45,536 nt of DNA from a virus: IMG/VR virus record IMGVR_UViG_3300027857_000028, positions 1 to 45,536 of that record. One strand, given 5' to 3'. Every line of letters begins with the position of its first letter. Positions within the stretch are counted from its first letter, which is position 1. A program made the translations under genes and the position numbers. Of the stretch, positions 7,293 to 15,684 are shown piece after piece. The notes under the pieces were generated by a model. That model saw nothing but the letters and a program-made list of their open reading frames with translations. It had not been told where the DNA came from and ran no database searches.

Positions 7293-7612
7293 GCTATCAG
7301 GTCATCCCGCTGGCTGCCCTAGCCATCCAACAGTTCTCGTGTGTGCTGGATAACCAAACCGCGCAGTTCACTTTGACCACGACTGAGGATGGCCTGTTCG
7401 CGGACATCGTCTACAACGGCGTGAGTATTGCCGCCGGGCGGATCTGCCTAGATCGTACGAATCTCAATTCGTCACCTTACACCGGGTTGCCCCATGGGCT
7501 TTTCTTCGTCGATCTGCTAGGCACGTCTGATCCTGTGTACACCGGTTTCGGCACGCAGTATCTGTTGCTTTATGGCGATCCGGACGCGAACGGCGGAGTG
7601 ACCTATCCATGA
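7289..7612 (+). CDS. Baseplate plug-like protein (DUF6983 type)
   Basis: A 107-residue protein with a start overlapping the wedge gene stop (ATGA). Its layout (LDNQTAQFTLTTT, IVYNGVSIAAGRICLDRTNL, then GLFFVDLLGTSDP and QYLLLYGDPD) fits the small beta-rich baseplate plug proteins found beside gp25 in simple myovirus baseplates. In that role it would close the tube below the hub. The family name is assigned by eye. A strong terminator follows at 7720. Confidence 0.55.
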   Translation: MSYQVIPLAALAIQQFSCVLDNQTAQFTLTTTEDGLFADIVYNGVSIAAGRICLDRTNLNSSPYTGLPHGLFFVDLLGTSDPVYTGFGTQYLLLYGDPDANGGVTYP

Positions 7613-7719
7613 GCGATCGCGATGGTATTTGACAACGATACGCAGGACGGTTAGGGTATTTGCGTCTCCCGTGGTGCGGTGCGACGTGGCTTGCGCGGTT
7701 GTGGTGGCTGTGGCAAGCG

Positions 7720-7752
7720 AAAGGGCGAGTCTACGGACTCGCCCTTTTTCTT
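7720..7752 (+). terminator. Rho-independent terminator
   Basis: Stem AAAGGGCGAGTC (7720-7731), loop TACG, and the exact complement GACTCGCCCTTT (7736-7747), followed by a T-rich run. It separates the wedge/plug pair from the RMF-like gene, in the middle of what otherwise reads as one tail operon. Bases 7613-7719 hold no gene that I can see. Confidence 0.85.
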
Positions 7753-7836
7753 CCAGCCACTTGACAATGCCATAAGAGGTTCCTAATATCGCTCCCACGC
7801 ACACAAATGGCTTCGGTCAGCACTGAGGAAACATAG

Positions 7837-8022
7837 GTGACAATCGATGATGCATATAGAGCTGGCAAGCGTGTTTTCAGCGAGGGCAAGGGACGTGAAG
7901 ACAATCCCTATGCATGCGACGGAATGATTGAAGCAACAAGGGCATGGCGTGCTGGCTATGACGATGCGGCTAAAACCTTGCTGCCACAGCAACGCTACGC
8001 CATCGACGCCTTCAACGAATGA
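7837..8022 (+). CDS. RMF-like small protein
   Basis: A 61-residue protein starting at GTG 7837 after GAGGAAACATAG. The spaced elements AYRAGKRVFSEGKG, DNPY and TRAWRAGYDDA resemble ribosome modulation factor and its phage/plasmid relatives, where a Gly-rich helix and an NPY motif are followed by a W-x-x-G-(Y/F) motif. RMF dimerises and silences ribosomes in bacteria. In a phage it could alter host translation or be a small structural adaptor; nothing here decides. It stands alone, with a terminator before it and a gap of about 100 bases after it. Confidence 0.55.
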   Translation: MTIDDAYRAGKRVFSEGKGREDNPYACDGMIEATRAWRAGYDDAAKTLLPQQRYAIDAFNE

Positions 8023-8121
8023 CCGCCTGTGCATGCCGCCACACCCGGCGGCATGCACAGGCGATCCGTCCGCTACACAAGCATCACACCCAAGCACCGA
8101 GGATAGCGCCATGTACATCGA

Positions 8122-8277
8122 TTGGATCACCCGCCATCGTCGCCCAAAAGTCGCATCCGCCGCTGGTGGTATCGTCATAGCACAAGTGTGCTGTTCGCAA
8201 CGCTGCTGTTATGCTGCGGCTTGTTAGGCGCACTGATCGCGGCGATGCTGCTTCACTACGCTCATGTGTGTTTGTGA
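8122..8277 (+). CDS. Possible small membrane protein, TTG start
   Basis: A 51-residue frame with a basic N-terminal part (SRIRRWWYRHS) and one strong hydrophobic helix (VLFATLLLCCGLLGALIAAM). Its TGA stop merges with the GAGGAA ribosome binding site of the next gene, as expected in an operon. The only start near the front is TTG 8122, with AGGA too far upstream, so the start is uncertain and GTG at about 8191 could be used instead. A 38-codon frame from ATG 8111 overlaps it but has no recognisable character. Confidence 0.35.
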   Translation: MDHPPSSPKSRIRRWWYRHSTSVLFATLLLCCGLLGALIAAMLLHYAHVCL

Positions 8278-8286
8278 GGAACTGTC

Positions 8287-8475
8287 ATGATCGCCATACA
8301 CGTAACAATTCAGGACGCAATCAACGCGCTACCAAAAGGCGACGTGCTTGAGCCGGTCGACGCGGCCGCAGCGGTTTACGCACGCACGAACGTCGACTAC
8401 GAAAGCGACATCGTGCGCATGCGTCTTGTTTTTGCACTAGACGCATTCATCAATGCTCAAGACGACGCGGGTTGA
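8287..8475 (+). CDS. Hypothetical protein, 62 aa
   Basis: Starts at ATG 8287 after GAGGAACTGTC. The small soluble protein (IQDAINALPKGDVLEP, then YARTNVDYESDIVRMRL) has no family I recognise. It overlaps the first tail chaperone gene by 23 bases, which suggests coupled translation. Confidence 0.5.
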   Translation: MIAIHVTIQDAINALPKGDVLEPVDAAAAVYARTNVDYESDIVRMRLVFALDAFINAQDDAG

Positions 8476-9025
8476 TCTGACCGGCCGCGACGCCGGCCGC
8501 ACGGTCGAACTGACCGAGCTGCCGGCGCTCGTTGCGGACCGCTGCGCTCGTGCCGCCCTGTTGGCGATCGACCAGCCACCCGAGGGCGGCGTGGTGGCAC
8601 TCGCGCTCAAACACACGGACGACATTCGGGCGCTCGGCGAGCGTGGCTCGCTGATGCTGTTGCCCTTTGTGGACGGGGTACTGACGAGCGGCGAGCGGCT
8701 AGATGTCGTCCACCATCTCAAGGACTGGCGCAGCATTTCGCGGTTGCAGCAAGCCGCCCTCTTGCTTCACGTGGGCTTTCTCATTGGCCGCGAGACGGTA
8801 GAAATTCCCATCTCCATGCAGATCGCCGCGATCAAGGCAGGCGACCCCGACACGCGGGCGGCCTTCTGCGCGCCTCATATCGCGGCGGTGTTACACTCCA
8901 AGCAAGCCACCTACCGCGAGCTGGAAACCGTGTTGAGCACTGAAGACGTGTTCAACCTGGTCGAACTGGTCAACGTTGAGGCGATCCATGCTTGGCGCAC
9001 CTTCCAACAAGCCCCCAAGGATTAA
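8453..9025 (+). CDS. Tail assembly chaperone-like protein
   Basis: A 190-residue, mostly helical protein between the tube genes and the tape measure on the circular map, the usual place for tail assembly chaperones. The segment LPALVADRCARAALLAIDQ and the later LPFVDGVL fit the small helical chaperones of simple myoviruses. No frameshift link to the next gene is seen: the two frames are separated by a stop and three bases. The start ATG 8453 has a weak ribosome binding site and overlaps the upstream gene. Called from position and character. Confidence 0.55.
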   Translation: MLKTTRVDLTGRDAGRTVELTELPALVADRCARAALLAIDQPPEGGVVALALKHTDDIRALGERGSLMLLPFVDGVLTSGERLDVVHHLKDWRSISRLQQAALLLHVGFLIGRETVEIPISMQIAAIKAGDPDTRAAFCAPHIAAVLHSKQATYRELETVLSTEDVFNLVELVNVEAIHAWRTFQQAPKD

Positions 9026-9028
9026 CCG

Positions 9029-9442
9029 ATGGAAGACACGAAAACCACCACTCTCTATGGCACCTACGGACGCGACCAGGCCAAGCGCTTCGAGGTGGCC
9101 GAAGTTGACCCGCTAGCCCTGTCGGGCTATGTGCTGCGGCTGCTGTCTGCGCTCAAGGTAGCCAGCTACGAAGCGCTTTTGCTGGCGCTGACGCCTAAAA
9201 AGGAAGGCGATCCAGAAAACGACATCGAAGCTATCGATGCGGTACTGCAGATCCTGCAGGGCGCCGATCCGGATGCTGTACACAAACTGGTCACCGAAGC
9301 GCTGCGCTACGTGCGCATCGCGCCAGATCCGCAACATCCCGAGGCATGGCGGCCTTTACTTCCCACTGACATTCGCGAAATCCGTACCCTTGGGGATATT
9401 CTGATGGCGTTCGTCAAGCTGAACTTCGACATCGGAACTTAA
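9029..9442 (+). CDS. Second tail assembly chaperone-like protein
   Basis: A 137-residue acidic, helical protein (ALSGYVLRLLSALKVASYEA, then EAIDAVLQILQGADPDAVHK) directly before a baseplate gene and the tape measure. Short helical proteins in this place usually load the tape measure during tail assembly. It starts three bases after the stop of its neighbour. Called from position and composition; no catalytic motif. Confidence 0.5.
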   Translation: MEDTKTTTLYGTYGRDQAKRFEVAEVDPLALSGYVLRLLSALKVASYEALLLALTPKKEGDPENDIEAIDAVLQILQGADPDAVHKLVTEALRYVRIAPDPQHPEAWRPLLPTDIREIRTLGDILMAFVKLNFDIGT

Positions 9443-9444
9443 CC

Positions 9445-10038
9445 ATGACCGCATCGGTGGCAGCCTTCAATGCCTTGGCGCTTATCGCGTCAAACATTCC
9501 TAGCCTGAATCCACCGACGCCCATTTATGCGGTGGTGATGTCCGATACGCTGATCCCACTGACCGTGCCATCGTCGTGGGGAGAGTTCTCGCCGCGCTAC
9601 GAAACGCAGATTTCCGACTATCCGGTCGAGACGGGCGCGTTCGCCCTTTACAACAAGGTGCGCCGGCCGCAGACGGTTACCGTATCGCTGACCAAAACGG
9701 GCAGCGACATCGCCCGTTTTTCATGGCTGGCGGCGATTCGCCAGCAAGAAGCGAGCAACCCCTTGCAGCTCTACACGCTCATTTCGCCGCAGGACGTTTT
9801 TGTCGACTATACCCTTACGGGTTTGTCGTACGAGACGCGGCCTGACCGCGGCAGCAACATATTGCGCCTGCAGCTGACTTTCACGCAGGTAACCCAAATC
9901 GATTCCAGCGCAGGCGGCTACACCAACCCGCTGGAAGCCTTCGCAGGGCCGGTGCAACAGCTGGGCCAGCTGTTCACGTCCGCCGCCAGCCTCCCGCAAA
10001 CCGCGCTCGCCAATGCCAGCGCCTATATCACGGGGTGA
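9445..10038 (+). CDS. Baseplate/tail tube-end protein (hub-adaptor-like)
   Basis: A 197-residue beta-rich protein. The pattern VSDTL-like opening, GEFSPRYETQISDYPVETGA, LYNKVRRPQTVTVSL, then PLQLYTLISPQDVFVDYTL fits phage baseplate proteins that adapt tube to hub. These share a Y-N-K-V segment after an ETG turn. The C-terminal 35 residues are Gln/Ala-rich. It lies two bases after the chaperone gene and three before the tape measure. Family assignment is tentative. Confidence 0.5.
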   Translation: MTASVAAFNALALIASNIPSLNPPTPIYAVVMSDTLIPLTVPSSWGEFSPRYETQISDYPVETGAFALYNKVRRPQTVTVSLTKTGSDIARFSWLAAIRQQEASNPLQLYTLISPQDVFVDYTLTGLSYETRPDRGSNILRLQLTFTQVTQIDSSAGGYTNPLEAFAGPVQQLGQLFTSAASLPQTALANASAYITG

Positions 10039-10041
10039 CCT

Positions 10042-11901
10042 ATGGCTGATGCAACGGTTGTCGATGAACTTGTAGTTCAGCTCCGGCTGGATGCAGAGCA
10101 ATACAAGAAGGCAGAAAAGCAGGTTGAAGATCAGGCCAACCGGATCGAGACGAAACAAAAAGACCGTGATGTAAAGCGCAAGCGCCGCGATGAAGACCAG
10201 CAGAAGCGCTGGCGGACACTCACGACCGAAGCCAAAGCCTTTACGCGCACCATGGGCGCCGTTGTGCTCGCCGTGGCGGGGCTTGGCGCCGCTGTCGTGG
10301 GCTCTCTCACTTCGCTCAATGCATTTGAGCTAGGTCTGCGTCGGCAAGGCGTCAGCACGGGACTATCTAATCGTGAGCTGCAAGCGTGGGGCTCTACAGC
10401 CCGCCGCCTGGGCGCCGATGCAGACGCCGGAGCAGACGCCATCGCCAATCTGGCCAAGGAACAGAAGCAGTTTCGTTTGACAGGCGAAGCGCCGACCTTG
10501 CAGGCATTCGCGCGTGCTGGTATTCGCGTAACGCCCGAGATGGCCATTCCCGACATCCTGGCCAACGCGCAGCAGGTCTACCGCGGCGCAGGACCGGCCC
10601 AACGCCAACAGCTCGAATCGACACTGGCGGCGCAAGGCGTGTCGCCGGATCTGATTCTGATGATCAAGTCGGAGAAAGATGCGCGGCAGGAGTACACCCG
10701 ATCGCTGGCGGAAGCGTCGACAGAAAATCGCAAGGCGCTCGATGCCATGTCCGACGCGCTGGCCGCCATGAAGGCCAGCACGATCAGCCTTGCCAATACG
10801 CTGGCAACGGCGCTGCAGCCGGTGACCGAACGCGTGGCCAGCTGGCTATCGCAAGCTGCGGTAGCCGCCAGCGACTTCACGGACAAGGTGATGGCAGCGG
10901 GCGGCGGCGTTAACGGTTTCCTGACCGTGCTCGATCAGCAGGCACCGGTGCTGTCGGCGGCGCTGCGCGAGTTGGCGGACATCGTGGACGTCGTGCGACT
11001 CGGTCTTACCAAGATCGCCGAAGTCATCGGCACTATCACGAATGTCGGCGGGGGCTGGGCAGACAGTTTCAATGCGCGCGTACAGGCAGAGATTGCCAAG
11101 CCCCGGCATAATCCATTGTGGGGTGTCGTCAATACGCTGCAAAATGTGGGCAAGACTGTCGCAGGCACGGCTAAGAATTTGTGGCAGCAAACTGTCGAAG
11201 AGGCCCACACCGAAGGATTCAACATTCAGGCGCCAGCGCCCGCGGCTTCGACGCCTGCCGCGCCTATCGCCGCACCTGCGCCTGGGCAAGTCGCGTCTAT
11301 CGCCGCACCTGCGCCTGGGCAAGCCGCGCCTTCCAATGCCCTAGCTCTCACGGGCAAGTTGGTGCAGAGCGGGCTCAGCGTGCCGCAGGCGGCCGCCGTG
11401 GTGGCTAACTGGCAGGCGGAATCGGGGCTCAAACCTTCGTCGTTCAATCCAGCGGGCGGCGGCACGGGCGCGCGAGGTTTGGCCAACTGGCGCGGTGCGC
11501 GCACGGCGGCCTTCGTGGCGCGTTACGGAGTGACTCCGGACAAGGCGACGATTGATCAGCAAGTGCAATTCATGCTGACCGATCCTTACGAACGGACCAA
11601 ACTGACAGAAGCCTTCACCGGTGGCGGAAACAACGCTGCGGCATTGGGTGAAGCCTATTCGCGCATCTATGAAGCGCATGGCGACGCCGCAGAAGACGCA
11701 TTGCGTGGTCAACGTGCCGCCACCTTGGCCGCGCAATACCGCAACACCTTGGGAAATCCGAGCGTGAACGGTTCGACAGACGGCAATGGCAATACGTTCT
11801 CCATCCAGTCCATGACGGTCATCGCCAATACGCCCAACGAGCTGGCGAGCGGTATCGCGCGCCAATCGGGAGTCAGTCCCTATAACTCGGCGGTGCGCTG
11901 A
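10042..11901 (+). CDS. Tape measure protein with C-terminal tail-lysozyme-like domain
   Basis: A 619-residue protein that sets tail length. Residues 10-65 are a charged helix (EDQANRIETKQKDRDVKRK), followed by a hydrophobic segment (MGAVVLAVAGLGAAVVGSL, about 70-90) and long Ala-rich helices, as in tape measures. After an Ala/Pro linker with an 11-residue repeat (about 395-430) comes a phage tail lysozyme-like domain. In it VVANWQAESGLKPSSFNPAG carries the likely catalytic Glu, followed by GLANWRGAR. The enzyme part would open peptidoglycan during injection. It is shorter than many tape measures, so a short tail is expected. The gene overlaps the hub gene at the stop/start. Confidence 0.85.
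   Translation: MADATVVDELVVQLRLDAEQYKKAEKQVEDQANRIETKQKDRDVKRKRRDEDQQKRWRTLTTEAKAFTRTMGAVVLAVAGLGAAVVGSLTSLNAFELGLRRQGVSTGLSNRELQAWGSTARRLGADADAGADAIANLAKEQKQFRLTGEAPTLQAFARAGIRVTPEMAIPDILANAQQVYRGAGPAQRQQLESTLAAQGVSPDLILMIKSEKDARQEYTRSLAEASTENRKALDAMSDALAAMKASTISLANTLATALQPVTERVASWLSQAAVAASDFTDKVMAAGGGVNGFLTVLDQQAPVLSAALRELADIVDVVRLGLTKIAEVIGTITNVGGGWADSFNARVQAEIAKPRHNPLWGVVNTLQNVGKTVAGTAKNLWQQTVEEAHTEGFNIQAPAPAASTPAAPIAAPAPGQVASIAAPAPGQAAPSNALALTGKLVQSGLSVPQAAAVVANWQAESGLKPSSFNPAGGGTGARGLANWRGARTAAFVARYGVTPDKATIDQQVQFMLTDPYERTKLTEAFTGGGNNAAALGEAYSRIYEAHGDAAEDALRGQRAATLAAQYRNTLGNPSVNGSTDGNGNTFSIQSMTVIANTPNELASGIARQSGVSPYNSAVR
11264..11323 (+). repeat. 33-bp in-frame tandem duplication in the tape measure linker
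   Basis: A 27-base string beginning CTATCGCCGCACCTGCGCCT occurs at 11264-11290 and again at 11297-11323. The period is 33 bases, or 11 residues. It lengthens the Ala/Pro linker before the lysozyme domain. Confidence 0.85.
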
Positions 11902-12824
11902 TGCCTTTCAATCCTTTTGTCGCGCGCATCGCTCAAGTGGTCGTGTCAGTGACACGGCCGGATGCCAACGGGAACGCCGCGCAGCAAACCTATACGTTCC
12001 AGCAGCATCGCATGCGCATCCAAGTGCGGCAGGGCGGTAAGCAATTCGGTAATGCCAAGCTGGAAATTTATGGCGTGCCGTTGTCGGTTATGAACCAGAT
12101 TGCACGCCTTTGGCTGGAAGCTCTGACGCCGCAAGGTACGGATACGGTACAGGTCAATGTGTGGGATGGCTCGCAGTTTGTTCCGTTCTTCCAGGGCGTC
12201 ATCACCTGGTCGGCTGTCAACGCCTCACGCATGCCGCATGTGTTTCTGGATATCGAAGCGAACGCGGGCATGGCCTTAACCCTGCAACCGACAAGCCCGT
12301 ACAGCACTCCCGGCGGCGTGACGCTCAAAAGTGCCTTGCAGGCCATCGCGCAGCCTGCCGGGTTCCAAGTGGACTATGCAGCCAGTGCACCGACATATCA
12401 GCTTTCGGCTGTACGTGTCACGGGCGCCCCGCTCGATCAGATCGGGCAACTCATGGCGCATTACCCCGATCTAACGTGGATGCCCAATCTGCAGCGTTTG
12501 CAGGTACGTTCCGCGCTAGCCCCGCTTGGCACCGATCAGATCGACATTTCCTCCGACACGGGCTTGCAGGGTTATCCCGTCTATTCGACTAGCAGTTTGC
12601 AACTCGCTACGCTATTCAACCCGCTTATCACACCCGGCGCCGCTCTTAATGTAGTGACGCCTGAATTTGATTTCGTCACGCGTACGCTATGGGTCGCTTC
12701 AGTGCTAGCGCACACATTGGAAGCCAATCTGCCTGGCGGTCAATGGACGACTCAGCTCGCCGCGAACTCATTTGGTGCAAAAGGCAACAACAACGGACAA
12801 CCCCTAGGAGGTTCCAGTGGCTAG
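11901..12824 (+). CDS. Baseplate hub protein (gpD/gp27-like)
   Basis: A 307-residue protein with the hub layout. An N-terminal beta domain (RMRIQVRQGGKQFGNAKLEI) is followed by VNVWDGSQFVPFFQGVITWS, an LQAIAQPAGFQVDYA helix, and LDQIGQLMAHYPDLTWMPN. This order is typical of gpD/gp27 relatives, which trimerise at the tube end and carry the spike. ATG 11901 shares its first base with the tape measure stop. The gene ends eight bases inside the next small frame. Confidence 0.7.
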   Translation: MPFNPFVARIAQVVVSVTRPDANGNAAQQTYTFQQHRMRIQVRQGGKQFGNAKLEIYGVPLSVMNQIARLWLEALTPQGTDTVQVNVWDGSQFVPFFQGVITWSAVNASRMPHVFLDIEANAGMALTLQPTSPYSTPGGVTLKSALQAIAQPAGFQVDYAASAPTYQLSAVRVTGAPLDQIGQLMAHYPDLTWMPNLQRLQVRSALAPLGTDQIDISSDTGLQGYPVYSTSSLQLATLFNPLITPGAALNVVTPEFDFVTRTLWVASVLAHTLEANLPGGQWTTQLAANSFGAKGNNNGQPLGGSSG

Positions 12825-12993
12825 CACGGTAGCGCAGTACCTGGCGACACTCGCACACCCTATCTATCCGCAGCGATCCCGCATCATCTACGCGCCAGAC
12901 TTGGCCACTGCGCAAGCGTATGCCGCAGCCGCCATCAAAGGCACGCTTTGGGCCATCGTGAGCGTGGCGCTCTTTTCGCCACAACCCCAGTAG
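12817..12993 (+). CDS. Small hypothetical tail-operon protein, 58 aa
   Basis: GTG 12817 follows AGGAGG at ideal spacing, one of the best ribosome binding sites in the window. The frame runs 58 codons to TAG 12991-12993. The protein is Ala/Tyr-rich (STVAQYLATLAHPIYPQRSR) with a short hydrophobic end (AIKGTLWAIVSVALFSPQPQ), possibly one weak membrane or packing helix. It sits between hub and spike. No family recognised. Confidence 0.6.
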   Translation: MASTVAQYLATLAHPIYPQRSRIIYAPDLATAQAYAAAAIKGTLWAIVSVALFSPQPQ

Positions 12994-13002
12994 ACTTGCA
13001 TC

Positions 13003-13713
13003 ATGAGCGTGACCACACTTACCCCTGCGCCCAAATACAACAGTCCGTTCGAAGCACAATTCGACCCGGATCAAGCCCAGCTGTTCATCATTTCTAAACT
13101 CTTGCGGGGCTTGCATACCGCTGACTTGGTGAAGGTATTGGCGGTTTACCCTACATCGGGGAAGGTGGGCTTTGTCGACGTACAGCCGCTGGTGTTAGAC
13201 CAGGACACCAACGGCGTGGTAATCGCTCAAACGCCCATCTACAAGATCCCCTATTTCCAGCTGCAAGGCGGTAACTCTGCCGTCATCTTGGCGCCTGTCA
13301 TAGGCGATATCGGTCTAGCCGTCTTTGCCGAGCGCGACATCACCAATGTGATTGCTACGCAGAAAGAAGGTGCAGCACCAACGGCCCGGACCTACAACAC
13401 GGCCGATGGACTCTATATCGGCGGCGTGCTCAATCCTGACCCAACCCAGTGGGTGAAATTCAATCCGGCGGGCGGGATCGACATCAAATCGACCGGCACG
13501 TTGACGCTAGAAGCCGCCACGACTATTACCATGAGTGCGCCCAATGGCATCACTCAGACAACCGGATCGGGTTCTTGGCAAATGACCGCTAGCGGCATTA
13601 CGACCAACCTAACCATCAACGCGCCCGATGTCACTTTGCCGCGCGGTAGCGTTAACAACCACGTGCACTTTGTGCCGGCCGCGCCGGGTACGTCCAACAC
13701 TTATACCGGGTAG
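13003..13713 (+). CDS. Baseplate spike protein (Gp138/gpV-like)
   Basis: A 236-residue spike. The N-terminal OB-like part (VKVLAVYPTSGKVGFVDVQP, then PYFQLQGGNSAVILAPVIGD) matches the Gp138/gpV type. It is followed by repeated beta turns (GTLTLEAATTITMSAPNGIT) of a triple beta helix. The tip NNHVHFVPAAPGT carries the H-x-H pair that binds an iron ion in P2 gpV and phi92 gp138 spikes. It would pierce the outer membrane. It starts nine bases after the small gene upstream. Confidence 0.8.
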   Translation: MSVTTLTPAPKYNSPFEAQFDPDQAQLFIISKLLRGLHTADLVKVLAVYPTSGKVGFVDVQPLVLDQDTNGVVIAQTPIYKIPYFQLQGGNSAVILAPVIGDIGLAVFAERDITNVIATQKEGAAPTARTYNTADGLYIGGVLNPDPTQWVKFNPAGGIDIKSTGTLTLEAATTITMSAPNGITQTTGSGSWQMTASGITTNLTINAPDVTLPRGSVNNHVHFVPAAPGTSNTYTG

Positions 13714-13723
13714 AATCCTCGCC

Positions 13724-14992
13724 ATGACGACTAACGTACCCCTGCCGATTTTTACCCCGACTGGCGTGTCCGTCCCCGCGCCGCAGGCCGTACTGACAGG
13801 CGTGCAACAGGATTGGGTACAGGCGTTCGCCGCGACGGGAAAGACGCTCAACACGGAGCTGACCACGCCGCAGGGTCAGCTGCAGCAGTCGCAGTCTTAC
13901 ATGGTATCCGCGTTCTTCGCGGCGTTGGCGCAAATGGTGGCTAACGTCGACCCGATGACCTCTTCGGGCACGTATCAAGACGCGCTGGGCCGCATTTATT
14001 TCCTGACGCGGCACGCTGCTACGTTTGCTACTGTATCCGCGACCGTCATAGGGACACCTGGACAGCTGCTGCCACAGGGTGCCCGAGCCAAGTCGAGCGA
14101 TGGCACGATTTGGGTGACCACTACGGCCGTGACGTTCGGGCCGTTAAGCACGGCGACAGTCACACTACAGGCGTCCGTAGCCGGTAGCGGTCCAGCTGCG
14201 GGGGTTAATGACCTGACCATCTATCAGCAGCAACCGGGCTGGGAAAGCATCAGTAACAGCGCGGCCAGCACACCAGGCGCAGACACGGAATCGCGCCAAT
14301 CGTTCGAACAGCGGCGTTCCGAATCGGTCGAGATTGGCGGCACAGGCCAACCGGCGAACGTGCGGGCGGCGATCGGCAATGTGACCGGTGTCACTGATGC
14401 CTATGTGTTCAACAATGGAGGTGACACGGCCATCACGGCGGGCACCAGCAACTACCCCATTCCGGCACACTCGATCGCCATTATCGTGAGCGGTGGCGAT
14501 AATACCGCTATCGCCACTGCCATCAATTCAAAATTGGACTGCGGCTGCGGTCTACCAACGTCGGCCGGCCTAGGGACGCTGATCACGGTCAACGTGCAAG
14601 ACACCGTGAACTATGTGGCGCCCTTTCCGACCTATCAAGTGCGTTTTGTCCGCCCCGCTGTCTTGCAGGTTTACTTCACGGTGAACGTCGCCAATCTATC
14701 CACACTTCCGGCGAACTACATTCAGCAAGTGCAGCAGGCGGTGGCTAATACGTTCGCTAATGGCTTTCTGTCCGAAGACGGCACCATTGCCGTGAGTCGC
14801 GCCCGCATCGGTGGTCAGATCGTCGCGGCCGAATATGCAGCGCCCTTGCTGGCACTGCAGAACATCACGCCCGTAGCCATTTTCGTAGGCACGAGCGCGA
14901 ATCCGCTATCAGGAGCGTCTTTGACGCCAGGTATCGATCAACAGCCAGTGTGCGCGCAGCTCAACATCACTGTGAATGCGGTGTCGATCTGA
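13724..14992 (+). CDS. Baseplate J-like protein (gpJ)
   Basis: A 422-residue protein with the baseplate J pattern: early DWVQAFAATGKTLN, a middle GTPGQLLPQGARAKSSDGTI, then GADTESRQSFEQRRSESVEI before AAIGNVTGVTDAYVFNNGG. gpJ proteins form the wedge periphery and bind gpI and fibres. The start ATG 13724 is ten bases after the spike stop; a longer frame upstream overlaps the spike gene and is rejected. The stop overlaps the next start (TGATG). Confidence 0.8.
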   Translation: MTTNVPLPIFTPTGVSVPAPQAVLTGVQQDWVQAFAATGKTLNTELTTPQGQLQQSQSYMVSAFFAALAQMVANVDPMTSSGTYQDALGRIYFLTRHAATFATVSATVIGTPGQLLPQGARAKSSDGTIWVTTTAVTFGPLSTATVTLQASVAGSGPAAGVNDLTIYQQQPGWESISNSAASTPGADTESRQSFEQRRSESVEIGGTGQPANVRAAIGNVTGVTDAYVFNNGGDTAITAGTSNYPIPAHSIAIIVSGGDNTAIATAINSKLDCGCGLPTSAGLGTLITVNVQDTVNYVAPFPTYQVRFVRPAVLQVYFTVNVANLSTLPANYIQQVQQAVANTFANGFLSEDGTIAVSRARIGGQIVAAEYAAPLLALQNITPVAIFVGTSANPLSGASLTPGIDQQPVCAQLNITVNAVSI

Positions 14993-15675
14993 TGAGCCAA
15001 TACCTCGGCAAGACCGTCATGAAGCAATACAGCAATAGCGCTACATTGCTGGCGCTGTTGGCCGCCTTCGACCAATGGGTTGATGTGTCCAAATTCAGCG
15101 ATGCGTTTTTGCTCAATGTGTGGGACATATCCACTGCACAGGACTTTGGCTTAGACATTTGGGGCCGCATCCTCGGGCAGTCGCGCTATATACAGATTGC
15201 GCAAACGCCCGGCGACAACTTTGGTTGGAACATCAACGCGCATCCTGGTACGCAATGGAAACCCTGGAGCCAGGCGCCCTGGTATGGCGGCGCAGCGGCC
15301 GGCACGACTGCCTTTCCGCTGCCTAACGCCTACTATCGCCAACTGTTGTTGGTGAAGGCAGCAGCCAATATTGCCAGCTCGGACTGTCCGTCGATCAACG
15401 CGCTCATGCGCTCGATGTTCGGTAATCGTGGCCGCTGTTACGTAGGTTACGATCCGGCCAACCCAATGCACATTGGCTATCATTTCGAGTTCTTTCCGAC
15501 GCCCGTAGAAAAGTCCATCATCCAATCGGGATTGTTTCCTCAACCTGCCGGCACCACAGCAGAGTATATTTACGAAACGCTGACCTACTCGCCGTTCGGC
15601 TTCGCTGGCGCCAATCGCGGTGCCGATCCGGCCGCCGTGACAGGTTGGAGTCAACACCCGTTCTATCAGCCATAA
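14992..15675 (+). CDS. gpI-like baseplate protein (DUF2612 type)
   Basis: A 227-residue protein following gpJ, as gpI does. The segment STAQDFGLDIWGRILGQSR (LDxWGxILGxxR) is the hallmark of DUF2612-type proteins that join gpJ to the tail fibre. The middle is rich in Trp and Tyr (GWNINAHPGTQWKPWSQAPW), and NAYYRQLLLVKAAANIASS continues the family pattern. ATG 14992 overlaps the upstream stop. Confidence 0.8.
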   Translation: MSQYLGKTVMKQYSNSATLLALLAAFDQWVDVSKFSDAFLLNVWDISTAQDFGLDIWGRILGQSRYIQIAQTPGDNFGWNINAHPGTQWKPWSQAPWYGGAAAGTTAFPLPNAYYRQLLLVKAAANIASSDCPSINALMRSMFGNRGRCYVGYDPANPMHIGYHFEFFPTPVEKSIIQSGLFPQPAGTTAEYIYETLTYSPFGFAGANRGADPAAVTGWSQHPFYQP

Positions 15676-15684
15676 GGGCCCGCC

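Noticed and set aside
8111-8227. 38-codon frame from ATG 8111
   Set aside because: It has a start and a moderate GGA upstream, but its product has no character. The overlapping frame with a clear membrane helix ends exactly at the next ribosome binding site.
8453-9442. Programmed frameshift between the two tail chaperone genes
   Set aside because: The frames do not overlap: the first has a stop, three bases follow, then the second ATG with no slippery heptamer seen.
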